Positions 32,757 through 41,741 of a stretch of 64,000 nt of DNA are shown here, piece after piece; positions within the stretch are counted from its first letter, which is position 1, and each line of letters opens with the position of its first letter. Under the pieces are notes generated by a model, which was not told the DNA's origin, searched no databases, and saw nothing but the letters and a program-made list of their open reading frames with translations. Source of the DNA: Nocardia aurea (GTDB lineage: Bacteria; Actinomycetota; Actinomycetes; Mycobacteriales; Mycobacteriaceae); contig NZ_QCYJ01000020.1 in the NCBI RefSeq assembly GCF_003123685.1, positions 62,001-126,000 of the forward strand. Direction: 5' to 3'. The position numbers and the translations under genes were made by a program.

Positions 32757-33266
32757 ATGTTCAGTTCATGCGCATCCGTCACAAGTCGTGCATTCGCACG
32801 CGGCACTGCCCGAGCCGTCGTGGCAGCGTCCGCTTTCGCGATGATCGCCACAGGATTGAGTGGCGTCGCCGTCGCGGGACCGCAACATCATGGAACCAAC
32901 CCCTCGGCTGGGCCGGACTTCTGCAATCAGAACGGCTACCTGGCCGCCACCCGCCCGATCGAAACCGAGCTCGGGCAGGTCGTCACCTATGTCGATGTCT
33001 ACTACTCCAACAGTTGCCAGACGAACTGGATCCGAGTCCGAGAGAACCCTGCCGGAGGAGCCACGATCAAAACGATCTGGGCCGACGGACAGCCTGGCCC
33101 GTTCACCGAACAGGACAACGGATCGGACTCCAGTTACAGCATGCAGGTCTACGCGCCAGGGACGACATGTATCCATTTCCAGGTGCATCTGAAATACCCC
33201 GACGGCCGACACTTCGCCGAAACCTACAGCGCTGGAGCGAATTCCGAGACCATCTGCGGCCCCTAG
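32757..33266 (+). CDS. Secreted DUF2690 (YjfA-like) protein
   Basis: 169 residues. Signal peptide at the N-terminus (basic start, 'VVAASAFAMIATGLSGVAVA', cleavage after VAG/A). The mature part has 'NGYLAATRPIE', 'VYYSNSCQTNWIRVREN' and two Cys pairs, matching the DUF2690 pattern of secreted actinobacterial proteins. It is divergent from the type VII cassette. Envelope cargo of unknown function. Confidence 0.65.
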   Translation: MFSSCASVTSRAFARGTARAVVAASAFAMIATGLSGVAVAGPQHHGTNPSAGPDFCNQNGYLAATRPIETELGQVVTYVDVYYSNSCQTNWIRVRENPAGGATIKTIWADGQPGPFTEQDNGSDSSYSMQVYAPGTTCIHFQVHLKYPDGRHFAETYSAGANSETICGP

Positions 33267-33305
33267 GCAGGCGGCATCGGAGCCTCGCCGGGTATGTCGG
33301 CTGCG

Positions 33306-33944
33306 CTATTCCACTACCCCGGCGGGTATTTCGCAGCCGAGGACGGCGGCGAGGAGCCGGTAGACCTCCGGTGCCCAGCGGGTGTGGCACGACAGACACA
33401 CGCAGCCCGCGGCGCTGATCTGGAGTGCGGATTGGCGCACGTATTCGCCGGTGCTGTCGGGTCGGTGCACCGTCTGTGTCCCACACGAGGGACAGGCCGC
33501 GACCAGTTCCCACCGTCGTACCGGTTCGATCAGTGCTTTACCGGCCATCGCCCAGTGCTCGAGATCGTCGACGCACCAGGCGATGGCTTCGTGGTCCTCG
33601 GGTGCCCAGGTGTGGGCGGCGAGGAGATTGAGACGGCGCACGGTCTCGGGTTGCTCGTCGTCGGGGCCGGGGTCGGGCCACCAGGCGGCGACGGTGGTGT
33701 CGACGGTGGTGATCCAGTCCAGGCCCTCGACCCAGGCCGGCGGGAGGCTGCGCGGGCGCAGGGTGCCGCCGGTTCCGGTGCGGGCGGCGAGTTCGGCGCG
33801 GATCTCGGCGTATACCGATTCGCGGTAGCCCGAACGGGTTTCGCCTTCGGTGTCGGTGTGGGAGTCGAGGCGGTGGCCGATGAGTGCGTGGACGGCGTCC
33901 TCGAGTTCGCGGGAGAGCGCTGGCGGCCGGTGGGTGGCGGTCAT
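33306..33944 (-). CDS. Phage DUF7341-like protein with Zn-ribbon
   Basis: 212 residues. N-terminal 'RELEDAVHALIGHRL' and 'SVYAEIRAELAARTG' are characteristic of a helical family found in early regions of actinophages. The C-terminal part has 'CPSCGTQ' and 'CLSCHTRW', a probable four-Cys zinc ribbon. It is likely a phage nucleic-acid-binding accessory protein. Confidence 0.65.
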   Translation of the reverse strand: MTATHRPPALSRELEDAVHALIGHRLDSHTDTEGETRSGYRESVYAEIRAELAARTGTGGTLRPRSLPPAWVEGLDWITTVDTTVAAWWPDPGPDDEQPETVRRLNLLAAHTWAPEDHEAIAWCVDDLEHWAMAGKALIEPVRRWELVAACPSCGTQTVHRPDSTGEYVRQSALQISAAGCVCLSCHTRWAPEVYRLLAAVLGCEIPAGVVE

Positions 33945-34037
33945 GGGCGTGGGTCCGCGGGTAGAGGTGCGACGGAAACCATTTCTCTACTGTAGCGCGC
34001 ATCAGTAGACATACTGTTGGTGGTGGGTAAAGGTCGC

Positions 34038-34418
34038 TCAGACCGCGGGGCAGAATTGCTCCGCGAGCCTCCACAGCTGACCGCCCTGGATGCGAGCGGC
34101 GTGGCTGATCAGGCTCGATAGCAGGCGTACGGCTTGTTCTTCGTTGCTGTCGTAGAACAGTTTTCGCGCCTGCGTGTGGGGCAGGGCGAGCAGTTCTTGG
34201 GCGAGCATGGGCACGATGCGGGTTCGGCCTTCGTAGCGGACGAATTCCCCGATCCCGGTCCATTGCGCACCGGCGAGGGTGACGGTCCATCCGGCGATGT
34301 TGTAGGCGGTGCCGTCGGGGCGGATCTCGCGCCAATGGGTGTGGTCGTGCAGGTGCGGGTGGGCGTGTAGAGCCGCGAGCACTTTACGGGCGAGGGGCAG
34401 GTTCAATACTGGGGACAC
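34038..34418 (-). CDS. Phage early protein of unknown function
   Basis: 126 residues from a GTG with AGGAG at 8 nt. 'HTHWREIRPDGTAYNIAGWT', then 'ALPHTQARKLFYDSNEEQAV' and a basic C-terminal helix. The same pattern recurs in small phage proteins that occur beside the DUF7341-like gene. Function unknown. Confidence 0.6.
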   Translation of the reverse strand: MSPVLNLPLARKVLAALHAHPHLHDHTHWREIRPDGTAYNIAGWTVTLAGAQWTGIGEFVRYEGRTRIVPMLAQELLALPHTQARKLFYDSNEEQAVRLLSSLISHAARIQGGQLWRLAEQFCPAV

Positions 34419-34667
34419 TGGGAGATCTCCTGGACACGGCGAAGCCCGTTCCCGGCTGTGGTCTGCCGGGTCGGATGCGCGCGGCGCGGCGGCAGCGTGT
34501 GGCTGCGCGTGGCACCGTTTCGATAGTCGATTCTGGAGGGCGGGACCGGCCAGAAATCTGAGGGGGCCTGATCCCGAACAGAAAATCGTAAACGTGAGAT
34601 CCGTTATAGAGGAAGGGTTTCCGGCCAAGAGTTCGCTGTGGTGTCCGACACGATCGCAGGGGTTCGG

Positions 34668-35666
34668 CTATCCGTTTGCTGCGGTCCTGGACACGCTGAC
34701 CAGAGCAGCTGCCCGGTCCGGGTTCTGGGTGAGCAGCACACGTTTGGCTTCCACCTCGACGAATGTCCAGCCGCCGTCGGTGTTCCGCAGTCGCAGCCGG
34801 GCCGTGGTCGGTGCGGTGTGCAGGTCACGGGCCATGGCGCGGGCGGTGGGAATGTCGTCGGGATGCAGGGCGGGATTGCGGTCGGGATCGTCGGACAGTT
34901 CCCACGCGATGCCCGGCATCGGGGCACCGAGCCAATGATGAGCGGTGAGGGTGTCCAGGTCGACCAAGGCGTGATGGATGCCGGGCACCGACAGTTCGGC
35001 CTCCAACGCAGCGCGGGAGAACGTCAACGCTGGCGCCGGTGCGGGGATATCGCGGCCTTCGCTGATATCGATCATCAGGCCGCGGGCGAATCGTTGCCCG
35101 TCCACGATCGCGCCGCGAGCGCAGAAGTGCACGTCACGGCGCACGCCGTCGTCACGCAGGATCTGCCAGATGTCGTGGTAAACAGTGTGTTCGTCGGCTT
35201 CGGCAGCCAAGGCCAACACCGTGCCCTGATCCTCGGCATACGCCATCCACCGCATCGCCGACGCGCGGCTGATCTCCGGGCGTCGCCGGTCGGGGGCGAC
35301 AGCGTGTAGGTCGTAGGTCTCCTCGGTGAGCAGGGCGGTCATCGCGTCGAGATTCCAGTCGAACGCACTCGAGCGCGGAGCCTCGGGCACATGGGTATCG
35401 GGGCTGCCGGTCCAGATCCGCACCCCGTGGATGTCGCCCGCGAGGTTGCGTACCGGCTCGGCGACGAAGTGCGTGTGCCGATCGGCGCAGTTCTCCTCCC
35501 ACGCGTGCCCGGTCTCGCGGACCTTGACGGTCAACCGCCGCGCAGCCTGCAACGTCGGGTTCCGCAGGACACGGTCGAGTAGTTGCAGGCGTTGAGGTTT
35601 GCGCCCGATGGCCAGCACGGTCGGTTCGTCGCGCATGCATTCGATCAACAGCCATTCCCCCCACAT
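34668..35666 (-). CDS. PAS-like sensor protein (DUF5593-type)
   Basis: 332 residues from the ATG at 35666 (MWGEWLLIECMRDEP). N-terminal helical part, a central GAF/PAS-like segment ('VHFCARGAIVDGQRFARGLM'), and a C-terminal PAS-type block ('LVDLDTLTAHHWLGAPMPG', then 'RLRLRNTDGGWTFVEVEAKR'). There is no kinase, cyclase or HTH output domain. This type of protein is mostly seen in mycobacteria and nocardiae, so it is probably host-derived cargo or a lysogeny sensor. Sequence family is given from memory and unverified. Confidence 0.55.
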   Translation of the reverse strand: MWGEWLLIECMRDEPTVLAIGRKPQRLQLLDRVLRNPTLQAARRLTVKVRETGHAWEENCADRHTHFVAEPVRNLAGDIHGVRIWTGSPDTHVPEAPRSSAFDWNLDAMTALLTEETYDLHAVAPDRRRPEISRASAMRWMAYAEDQGTVLALAAEADEHTVYHDIWQILRDDGVRRDVHFCARGAIVDGQRFARGLMIDISEGRDIPAPAPALTFSRAALEAELSVPGIHHALVDLDTLTAHHWLGAPMPGIAWELSDDPDRNPALHPDDIPTARAMARDLHTAPTTARLRLRNTDGGWTFVEVEAKRVLLTQNPDRAAALVSVSRTAANG

Positions 35667-35750
35667 GCGAACCAACGCTAATAGGAAACGGAGGGCTCGG
35701 CACCGGTTAGAAGACCGAACGGTGCCGAACCTCACGCTCATAGATACTGG

Positions 35751-36542
35751 TCAATCACTGACGGTCTGACCGGTGACCCGAGTGACCATCTCGCTCGGGT
35801 CGATATGCCCGTCGACCTGATAGCGGCCTCGCATGTGGTCATCGATCTCGATGACGACGCCGTGGGGGTCGATCGCGGACCGGTAGCCTTCGGCGTCGCT
35901 CCCGTCATCCAGCAGGGTCAGCATCAGGCCACCGAGCAGGAAGGTGCCACCGTATCGGGGTTGCGCGGTACCGGGCGGGTGGTAGCGGAACAGGACCGTG
36001 CACGGTCCTGTGTCTTCCTCCTCAGGTTGGTGCATGACCACGACGTGATCTGTTCCCCGCCACGTACTCCCGAGCCGGAACGCGTGAATCACCGCCCGAT
36101 ACGGCAACGGGTCCGGGAACTCGATCGCGCTCGTCGTCCTCGGCGCCGGAAACGGGTCGGGGTCGGGTGGGGTGTCCTCGGGCAGTGTGACGAGCTGGAT
36201 TTCGACGATATCGAGGGTGAGGTCGAAGCCGGCGCGCTCGAGGCGCACTTGCAGGGGTTCGATCGGGCCCTCGACGGTGGAGCCGGGGCAGATGATCTCG
36301 CTGGTGTCGGTGGCGTAGTCGTAGGCGTCCACATCGCGTTCACAGTCGGCGCACCCGCAGTAGCTCTGCCGCAACAGAACCAGGTTGCGGCGAATCGGCA
36401 GCGCGTGCCACTCGTCGATGCAATTCGGGCATTCCTCGGGCCGCGGGGACTGTGGCTCGATCGGGTTCTCGGCTTCGGCGGCGAGGGCGTCGATGCGGTC
36501 GGTGAGGGCCTGGTCAGGAGTTTTGTTGTACTCGTATGTCAT
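35751..36542 (-). CDS. Phage protein of unknown function, Cys-containing
   Basis: 263 residues. An N-terminal motif 'ECPNCIDEWHALPI' with a later 'CGCADCERDVDAYDY' suggests a zinc-binding knuckle, followed by a beta-rich body ('RAVIHAFRLGSTWRGTDHVV', 'TFLLGGLMLTLLDDG') and a Val-rich C-terminus. Shares its start with the stop of the upstream 70-residue gene. Unknown role in the early block. Confidence 0.6.
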   Translation of the reverse strand: MTYEYNKTPDQALTDRIDALAAEAENPIEPQSPRPEECPNCIDEWHALPIRRNLVLLRQSYCGCADCERDVDAYDYATDTSEIICPGSTVEGPIEPLQVRLERAGFDLTLDIVEIQLVTLPEDTPPDPDPFPAPRTTSAIEFPDPLPYRAVIHAFRLGSTWRGTDHVVVMHQPEEEDTGPCTVLFRYHPPGTAQPRYGGTFLLGGLMLTLLDDGSDAEGYRSAIDPHGVVIEIDDHMRGRYQVDGHIDPSEMVTRVTGQTVSD

Positions 36543-36754
36543 CAGCGGATTCCGAGTTCGTCCAGGCGATCCTGCACGGCGCGCGCGGCGTGGTCGGGAT
36601 CGGTGTGTACGGCTTGCAGATGGCGGATGCGCCCGGCCTGATCGCAGTAGGCGATGCGGGCCTGCCAGCGCTGCGGCTGCCCGGTATAGGCGGGCGGCCG
36701 GTCGATGAGGATCTCGGCCGACGCGGTACCGGGTGTGAGCACGTCGAGGCTCAT
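36542..36754 (-). CDS. Small phage protein
   Basis: 70 residues: 'WQARIAYCDQAGRIRHLQAV', then 'DHAARAVQDRLDELGIR'. It looks like a beta-hairpin plus helix domain. Overlaps both neighbours by 3-4 bp. No family recognised. Confidence 0.55.
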   Translation of the reverse strand: MSLDVLTPGTASAEILIDRPPAYTGQPQRWQARIAYCDQAGRIRHLQAVHTDPDHAARAVQDRLDELGIR

Positions 36755-37140
36755 CGGGCACCGCCGACGCCGGGGATACGCAGATCAGCGAAGGCGACTG
36801 CGTCGCACCAGCAGCGCCCGCGGCCTTCCTCGACCTGGACGACGTTGAGCCACAGGAGGTCCTGCGCCCATACACCGAGTCCGACGAAGCACATGACAGT
36901 GCTTGCCGCGCTGAGTGCGTAGGCGTCGTGCTCGGCGAGCGTGTCGGGGTCCGCGCCGAGGTCGAGCAGGGCGCGCCCGAGCAGGCGCGAGCCGCGCCAG
37001 GCCCCGGTGTCGTCGCGTACGACGTAGCGGTCCCCGTGCGGGTGCTCGCCACCGGTGGGCGTGGTGGCCTCCGGCATGGCCATAGCGAGTGCGCGCACGC
37101 GGTCCACCAAGGCGGTGGCGGTGATGACAGTGGCGGTCAC
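36751..37140 (-). CDS. Small phage protein, related to its neighbour
   Basis: 129 residues from a GTG that overlaps the next stop as GTGA. 'LLDLGADPDTLAEHDAYALS' is followed by 'STVMCFVGLGVWAQ'. The 'CFvG' segment and the preceding helix resemble the 156-residue protein upstream ('ALCFAGWVVQLDPD'), suggesting two diverged copies of a phage family. Confidence 0.55.
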   Translation of the reverse strand: MTATVITATALVDRVRALAMAMPEATTPTGGEHPHGDRYVVRDDTGAWRGSRLLGRALLDLGADPDTLAEHDAYALSAASTVMCFVGLGVWAQDLLWLNVVQVEEGRGRCWCDAVAFADLRIPGVGGAR

Positions 37141-37607
37141 AGCTGCCCCCGACCGATGCGACCGATCACATCGGCGAGGTCGTCGATGCTGTTGGAGCCC
37201 AGGAACAGCGCACCAGCCTGAACATGGCTCAGACCCAGGCGCCGTTCGGCGTACTCGTGCGCATGCAACCGCAGACCGGTCGCGAGGTCGACCGCGGTGG
37301 TCAGATCCCACTCCAGGCGTACAGGCGGCCTCACCGTGTCGTCGGTCAGGTGGCGGGTACGCAAGGTCATCGTGTCGTAGGCCCAATCGACATCCGGGTC
37401 GAGTTGCACGACCCAACCCGCGAAGCACAACGCCGTACGGCAGACCGGTGCACCGTTGTCCGCGTGGACGACCTCCTCGACATCGACGGTGCGGTAGAAC
37501 GTCTGATCCCACGACAGGCCCGGATGACGCGGATGGTCGGGCAGGTCGGCGATCGTGGTCAACACCCGCAGCGCGAAACGGGTATCGGGGACCAGGCGGC
37601 GGATCAT
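37137..37607 (-). CDS. Small phage protein with CFAGW motif
   Basis: 156 residues. 'CRTALCFAGWVVQLDPDVDW' is a recognisable block of a widespread actinophage early family; the C-terminus has 'AEERRLGLSHVQAGALFLG'-type helices. ATGA overlap with the Zn-ribbon gene. Function unknown. Confidence 0.6.
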   Translation of the reverse strand: MIRRLVPDTRFALRVLTTIADLPDHPRHPGLSWDQTFYRTVDVEEVVHADNGAPVCRTALCFAGWVVQLDPDVDWAYDTMTLRTRHLTDDTVRPPVRLEWDLTTAVDLATGLRLHAHEYAERRLGLSHVQAGALFLGSNSIDDLADVIGRIGRGQL

Positions 37608-37903
37608 GACCGCACCCCCGCCCGCGACACCAACTCAGCACCGAGCAGTCGCCCCGCCGAAAGCAGCCGCACCGGCCGCTGCGGAACCCAGGTGGCCCGG
37701 CAGCACGGGCAGTAGGCGGTACGCCGGTTCTGTCCATCGATGACGGTCAGACCGGGTTCGAGGGCCGAGGCCGGGCAGGCCGGGCAACGGCGCTGCGCCA
37801 ACGGCCGAACCAGGCTGGTGACCAGCCGGGACGTGTCCAACTCCCCGGAAACCGCGATCGGATCATGGTCTTCCGGGCAGTGCAATTCCAGGACGATTCT
37901 CAT
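37604..37903 (-). CDS. Phage Zn-ribbon protein
   Basis: 99 residues. 'RRCPACPASALEPG' and 'AYCPCCRATWVPQ' form two Cys knuckles, a probable zinc ribbon. The start has the TCTACGGGAG motif 7 nt upstream, so it is the first gene of a leftward early operon of four overlapping small genes. Confidence 0.65.
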   Translation of the reverse strand: MRIVLELHCPEDHDPIAVSGELDTSRLVTSLVRPLAQRRCPACPASALEPGLTVIDGQNRRTAYCPCCRATWVPQRPVRLLSAGRLLGAELVSRAGVRS

Positions 37904-37910
37904 TCGTCAT

Positions 37911-37920
37911 CTCCCGTAGA
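37911..37920 (-). promoter_or_regulatory. Start-associated motif TCTACGGGAG
   Basis: The exact decamer reads on the minus strand and ends 7 nt before the ATG at 37903. The intergenic stretch from here to 38056 has much lower GC than its flanks, fitting a promoter region. Confidence 0.6.
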
Positions 37921-38055
37921 AAGCGATATTCAATTCGACGAGGATTCCCGGTGGGGGCAAGCCACCATTGAAATCCCCTACACACCAGTATATTTCAGTT
38001 CAATATCGGCATCAATACCTCATTTCTGTTGCTACACAATAGGTTTCGATCCGGC

Positions 38056-39411
38056 TCAACCCTCATAAACGCCTTTGCTTCGGCACAGCGCGAAGTAGCC
38101 GCCCGCCGGTGTCCACGGAAACCCCGACGAGGAGTGGTACAGCTCGCGCGGGAACAACCGCTCGTCGCGGGCGTAGCGCCACTGACGCAGGTCGACCACC
38201 GAGGGATGCTCGTCTTCCTCATGCCCCTTCGCCGGGACGATCCCGTACCCGAACTCCGGCCACCGCAGCAACAGCGACGACCCGATCGGGCGCACCGACC
38301 GGGATCGCCCGTCGGCGGCGTGCGGGATATGGCCCTCGAGGATGAGCGTGAACCGATACTTCACCCGCAGGTGATCCAGGATGCGCACCAACTCCCGCGC
38401 GCCGTCGGCCACCTCGGTATCCAAGGCGTTCAGCCGGTACAGCGGCCCCGCCACCACCAGAACCGGCTGATGCGCCGCGATAGCGGCCTCGATGCGGCGC
38501 AACTCGCGCGGATCCTCCAATCGGACGCCGTCCGGGCGAGCCTCGATGCGCAGTTCGTCGTCCCAGTCCGGCCGCGGGTGAGACTGCTGATCGCAGATCC
38601 GATTCACCCGGCCCACGAGATCGCCGTAGCGGCGACGCAACTGCCCCGGCAGGTTCTCCGCGTCGATCACCAACACCCGATGTGACGTCGCCCTCGGCGC
38701 GCCCGGTCCCATGATCGGGGCAGCGAGGAACGGGTGTAGGCCTGCGGTGACCGCGACCGCGATCTGCGCGAGCAGTGTGGATTTCCCGAGTCCTTCGATG
38801 CCGGTGAGGATCATGCGGTCGCCGTACTCGAACAGTTTCGGGATCAGCCAGTCGTAGGAATCCGACCCAGCGAGGATTTCCGCGACCGAGGGCGGCAGCG
38901 CCGAAGCGTCCGGAGAACTGGGGTCGGACAAATCCAGTTCCAGGGCCTCGCGTGCGCGCGCAAGGACTCCACCAGTGGAATGGAGATCCCCGGAGCGATG
39001 CAACGCGTGGAGTTGCTGGATCATCCGCGTCGCCTCGAGCACGGCAGTGCGGGCTTGCCAGAGCGTCGTGATCCGATCGGCGAAGTACGGCACCGACGCG
39101 GGAATGCCCTTGCCGAGCAGCTCCAGGCTCACCCGTCGCAGCCGGTCGGGGTTGCCGCCGAGCGCACCCCGGCGCGCGGCCCGGTCGACGATCACCACCG
39201 GATCAGGGATCAGGTCCTCGCGTAGAACATCCACGAGCGCGGCGTGCAGCAGTTGGTGAGCGGGAACATAGAACGCCTGGTTCGCGATACTCGCGACCTG
39301 TTCGGCGACCGCGAGGTTGCCTTCGGCGTAGAGCGCCGCGCCCAAGAGCTGCTGTTCGGCTTCGACGTCGCACATCTCGGGGGCGTCCCAGTCCACGCCG
39401 GTTTCGGTCAT
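38056..39411 (-). CDS. DnaB-like replicative helicase
   Basis: 451 residues. N-terminal DnaB-type helical domain ('VEAEQQLLGAALYAEGNLAV', then 'YVPAHQLLHAALVDVL'), a linker, and a RecA-like ATPase: Walker A GIEGLGKS (204-211), 'RVLVIDAENLPGQ' (Walker B region) and 'LVVAGPLYRLNA'. The RecA part is of the AAA_25/RepA type. Probably unwinds phage DNA, loaded by the downstream-acting initiator. ATGA overlap with the replication protein gene upstream. Confidence 0.8.
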   Translation of the reverse strand: MTETGVDWDAPEMCDVEAEQQLLGAALYAEGNLAVAEQVASIANQAFYVPAHQLLHAALVDVLREDLIPDPVVIVDRAARRGALGGNPDRLRRVSLELLGKGIPASVPYFADRITTLWQARTAVLEATRMIQQLHALHRSGDLHSTGGVLARAREALELDLSDPSSPDASALPPSVAEILAGSDSYDWLIPKLFEYGDRMILTGIEGLGKSTLLAQIAVAVTAGLHPFLAAPIMGPGAPRATSHRVLVIDAENLPGQLRRRYGDLVGRVNRICDQQSHPRPDWDDELRIEARPDGVRLEDPRELRRIEAAIAAHQPVLVVAGPLYRLNALDTEVADGARELVRILDHLRVKYRFTLILEGHIPHAADGRSRSVRPIGSSLLLRWPEFGYGIVPAKGHEEDEHPSVVDLRQWRYARDERLFPRELYHSSSGFPWTPAGGYFALCRSKGVYEG

Positions 39412-41108
39412 GTCCGGGCCTCGGCGAGCCGTTCACGCAACTTCGAGGCCGCCCACAACCCGGCCTCGAGCATCAAGCGCAACTCCGAGCGCAACACGTC
39501 CTGGCTCACCCCGGCCTCCAGCAGGGCTTCGAGTTCGGCACGCATCGCCTCACGGGCCTTACCGGGAGGGTGCGCGCCGTAGCCGGTGAGAGTGTCGATG
39601 TGTTCTCGGGCCAGCCGGAACGCCATCGCGCGCCGCTCACCGACCGTGATCGGGTCCGAGACGGGTAGCGGTCGCTGGGCGGCGATCATGCGCCGCATCG
39701 CCCCGTTGTCGCCGTACGGGTCGAAAAGCAGGTCGGCGTCGCAGTTTTCGGTGAGTTCACCGGTTTTCAGGTACTCGTCTCTGGCGTCGATGACCGCTTC
39801 GGCGCGGTCGAGGTCGGCTTGCGCCCGCTGGCGGCGGATCGGGTCGGTGTCGGGATCGGCGAGGACTGCGACGGCGTTGGGCGCCAGTCGGGCCAGGACG
39901 CGTCGGCGCATTGCCGGGGTCGCGGGGACTTCGGGGGCGGCGGCGTTGAGCCGATCGGCCGCGTCGTCGCCACCGTGGCGAGCCCGCGGTGCGACCGGCG
40001 CCGGCGGTGGCGACGGCCGCGGTGGTGGTGGGTCTGGGTGGATTTCCTCCCGCGCGTTACCTACTGGAGGAGGGATATCAACGTAAGTACCAGAGGTACT
40101 TATGACTTGTGACTTGTGAGACGCGCGCGCGTCACGCGAGGAAGCCGCTGCGGTTTCGCTAGCTGATCCGCCACCTTGTTCGCGGTTTTTCGCTGCCTTA
40201 GCCAGTCCTCCGGATTTGCCTGCTGACCTGGCCTGTTCTGTCCGGCGGGCAGGGTCGGTGTAGAGGGTTTGGTGGCGGTCGTAGTCGTGCATGACGACGC
40301 CGTCATGCCGCCGTGATGGCGACGTGGCGGCGACATCTGGTCGCCGTGGCGTCGCCGCCGTGCCGGTGTCGTGGCGGGTTGGCGGTGCTGTGGTGCCGCC
40401 GTCGTGGTGGCCTGGTGTCGCCGTGGTGCCGACATACAGGCGGCAGGAGCCTGCCGCGATGAGCGCGTCCTGAATCCGCGTTTTGGCGATCTTGCGGAAC
40501 GCCGACAGGGGTAGGACGCCGTTGGTGCGGTTGCGGTGGCAGTACATCCACATCTCGATCAGCGCCAGCTTCGCCACCGGCGACAGCGGCTCGGTACGGC
40601 GGTTCTCCAGGAAGTCGACCGAGAGCTTGATGTAGGGGCGCATGTCTCGACGCGTCCCGGCCCCGGTGCGGGCGCTGGCCTCGAGATAGAGGGGCTGATG
40701 CTGGGCGTAGTCGTGCATCACGTACACCTCCTGCCCGCACGGCGCGGCTTGGGTGCACCCACCCTGGCGGCACGGCACGCTCTCACTGCACTCCTGGTGC
40801 TGCCAGCACCCTGCGGCGGTGAGTGTTTCGCGCAGGCGTTTGGGCACCGCGCGGCGGGCGTGGGTGGACCCGACGACGCCGTTGGTGCGGTTGCGGTGGC
40901 AGTAGATCCACATCTCGATCAGCGCGAGCTTGGTCACCGGCGAGAGCGGGCCGGTGCGGTGGTTCTCCAGGAAGTCCAGGCTCAGCTTGATGTAGCCGCG
41001 CTGATCCTTTCGACCTTCAGCGGGCAGCAGCGGGCCGGACACCGTCTCGGTGTCCGGCCTGCCACGTGCATCGCTGAGATCGCGCTCAGGTGACCGGCTC
41101 GACATCAC
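39408..41108 (-). CDS. Phage replication protein with duplicated N-terminal domain
   Basis: 566 residues. Two copies of one domain lie in tandem: residues ~39-142 and ~159-283, each with 'YIKLS(L/V)DFLEN', 'PLSPV(T/A)KLALIEMW', 'YCHRNRTNGV' and a closing 'VMHDY..HQ.LY'. The second copy carries a low-complexity His-Asp-Thr-Pro insertion (~228-270). The rest is a Pro-rich linker and a helical C-terminus. Such domains precede DnaB-like helicases in phages and act as winged-helix initiators or loaders. The internal duplication is unusual. Confidence 0.7.
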   Translation of the reverse strand: MMSSRSPERDLSDARGRPDTETVSGPLLPAEGRKDQRGYIKLSLDFLENHRTGPLSPVTKLALIEMWIYCHRNRTNGVVGSTHARRAVPKRLRETLTAAGCWQHQECSESVPCRQGGCTQAAPCGQEVYVMHDYAQHQPLYLEASARTGAGTRRDMRPYIKLSVDFLENRRTEPLSPVAKLALIEMWMYCHRNRTNGVLPLSAFRKIAKTRIQDALIAAGSCRLYVGTTATPGHHDGGTTAPPTRHDTGTAATPRRPDVAATSPSRRHDGVVMHDYDRHQTLYTDPARRTEQARSAGKSGGLAKAAKNREQGGGSASETAAASSRDARASHKSQVISTSGTYVDIPPPVGNAREEIHPDPPPPRPSPPPAPVAPRARHGGDDAADRLNAAAPEVPATPAMRRRVLARLAPNAVAVLADPDTDPIRRQRAQADLDRAEAVIDARDEYLKTGELTENCDADLLFDPYGDNGAMRRMIAAQRPLPVSDPITVGERRAMAFRLAREHIDTLTGYGAHPPGKAREAMRAELEALLEAGVSQDVLRSELRLMLEAGLWAASKLRERLAEART

Positions 41109-41334
41109 GCGATTCCGGTTCGCCGTCGTGCCAACGCCGCTCGGTCACCCACGCCGCCGACTCGCCGCTCTCTACCGGGTAGCGGCACTCGTAGAGCACG
41201 CGCGTCACCCGCCCGGCCCCGTCGCGCACCTGGTCGACCATCCGCCAGGGCTGGCCGTCACCGAACGGGTCACCGGCGCGCAAGAGCGGCACCGGGGCCG
41301 CAGGGTGCGCACTGGCGGTCTCCGGTGCGGTCAT
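41086..41334 (-). CDS. Small phage protein
   Basis: 82 residues, 'GQPWRMVDQVRDGAGRVTRV' and 'RYPVESGESAAWVTERRWHD': probably a small beta domain. Overlaps the replication gene start by 23 bp and the next gene by 4 bp. Function unknown. Confidence 0.55.
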   Translation of the reverse strand: MTAPETASAHPAAPVPLLRAGDPFGDGQPWRMVDQVRDGAGRVTRVLYECRYPVESGESAAWVTERRWHDGEPESRDVEPVT

Positions 41335-41741
41335 GAGGCGCGACCCCCTTCGACCGGTGTGTAGATTGAGGCCCGGTGCTTGCGTCCGGTCTCGGCCTGC
41401 GAGGAACGGATACGGCCGCGTTTGAGTGCGGTGCCGATCAGCCAGAACACCACTGTGTCCTCGACACCGGACAGTTCGTCGGCGGTGAATGGGTCACCAC
41501 GTTCGATGAGCCGGTCGAGGTGGTCGGAGGCGCGTTGCTCGGCCGCGGTCAAGACCATGCAGCCGTAGCGCATCACGCGGGTCTGCAACGTCGCGACGCT
41601 GATGCCGAACTTACGCGCGATCGACTCGTGCGACATCCAGCCTTCGCGCAGGAAACGGTATTCCTCGATGAAGATGCGGCGGGCGTCCTCGGCCTCGATG
41701 CTCATGGCATGAGGCCCAGAACGCCCGCGCACCGTGCTCAC
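41331..41741 (-). CDS. Phage HTH protein
   Basis: 136 residues from a GTG that overlaps the next stop (GTGA); an ATG at 41705 is an alternative. 'IEEYRFLREGWMSHESIARK' followed by 'GISVATLQTRVMRYG' is a helix-turn-helix. The C-terminus is helical. Likely DNA binding in replication or early regulation. Confidence 0.6.
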   Translation of the reverse strand: MSTVRGRSGPHAMSIEAEDARRIFIEEYRFLREGWMSHESIARKFGISVATLQTRVMRYGCMVLTAAEQRASDHLDRLIERGDPFTADELSGVEDTVVFWLIGTALKRGRIRSSQAETGRKHRASIYTPVEGGRAS

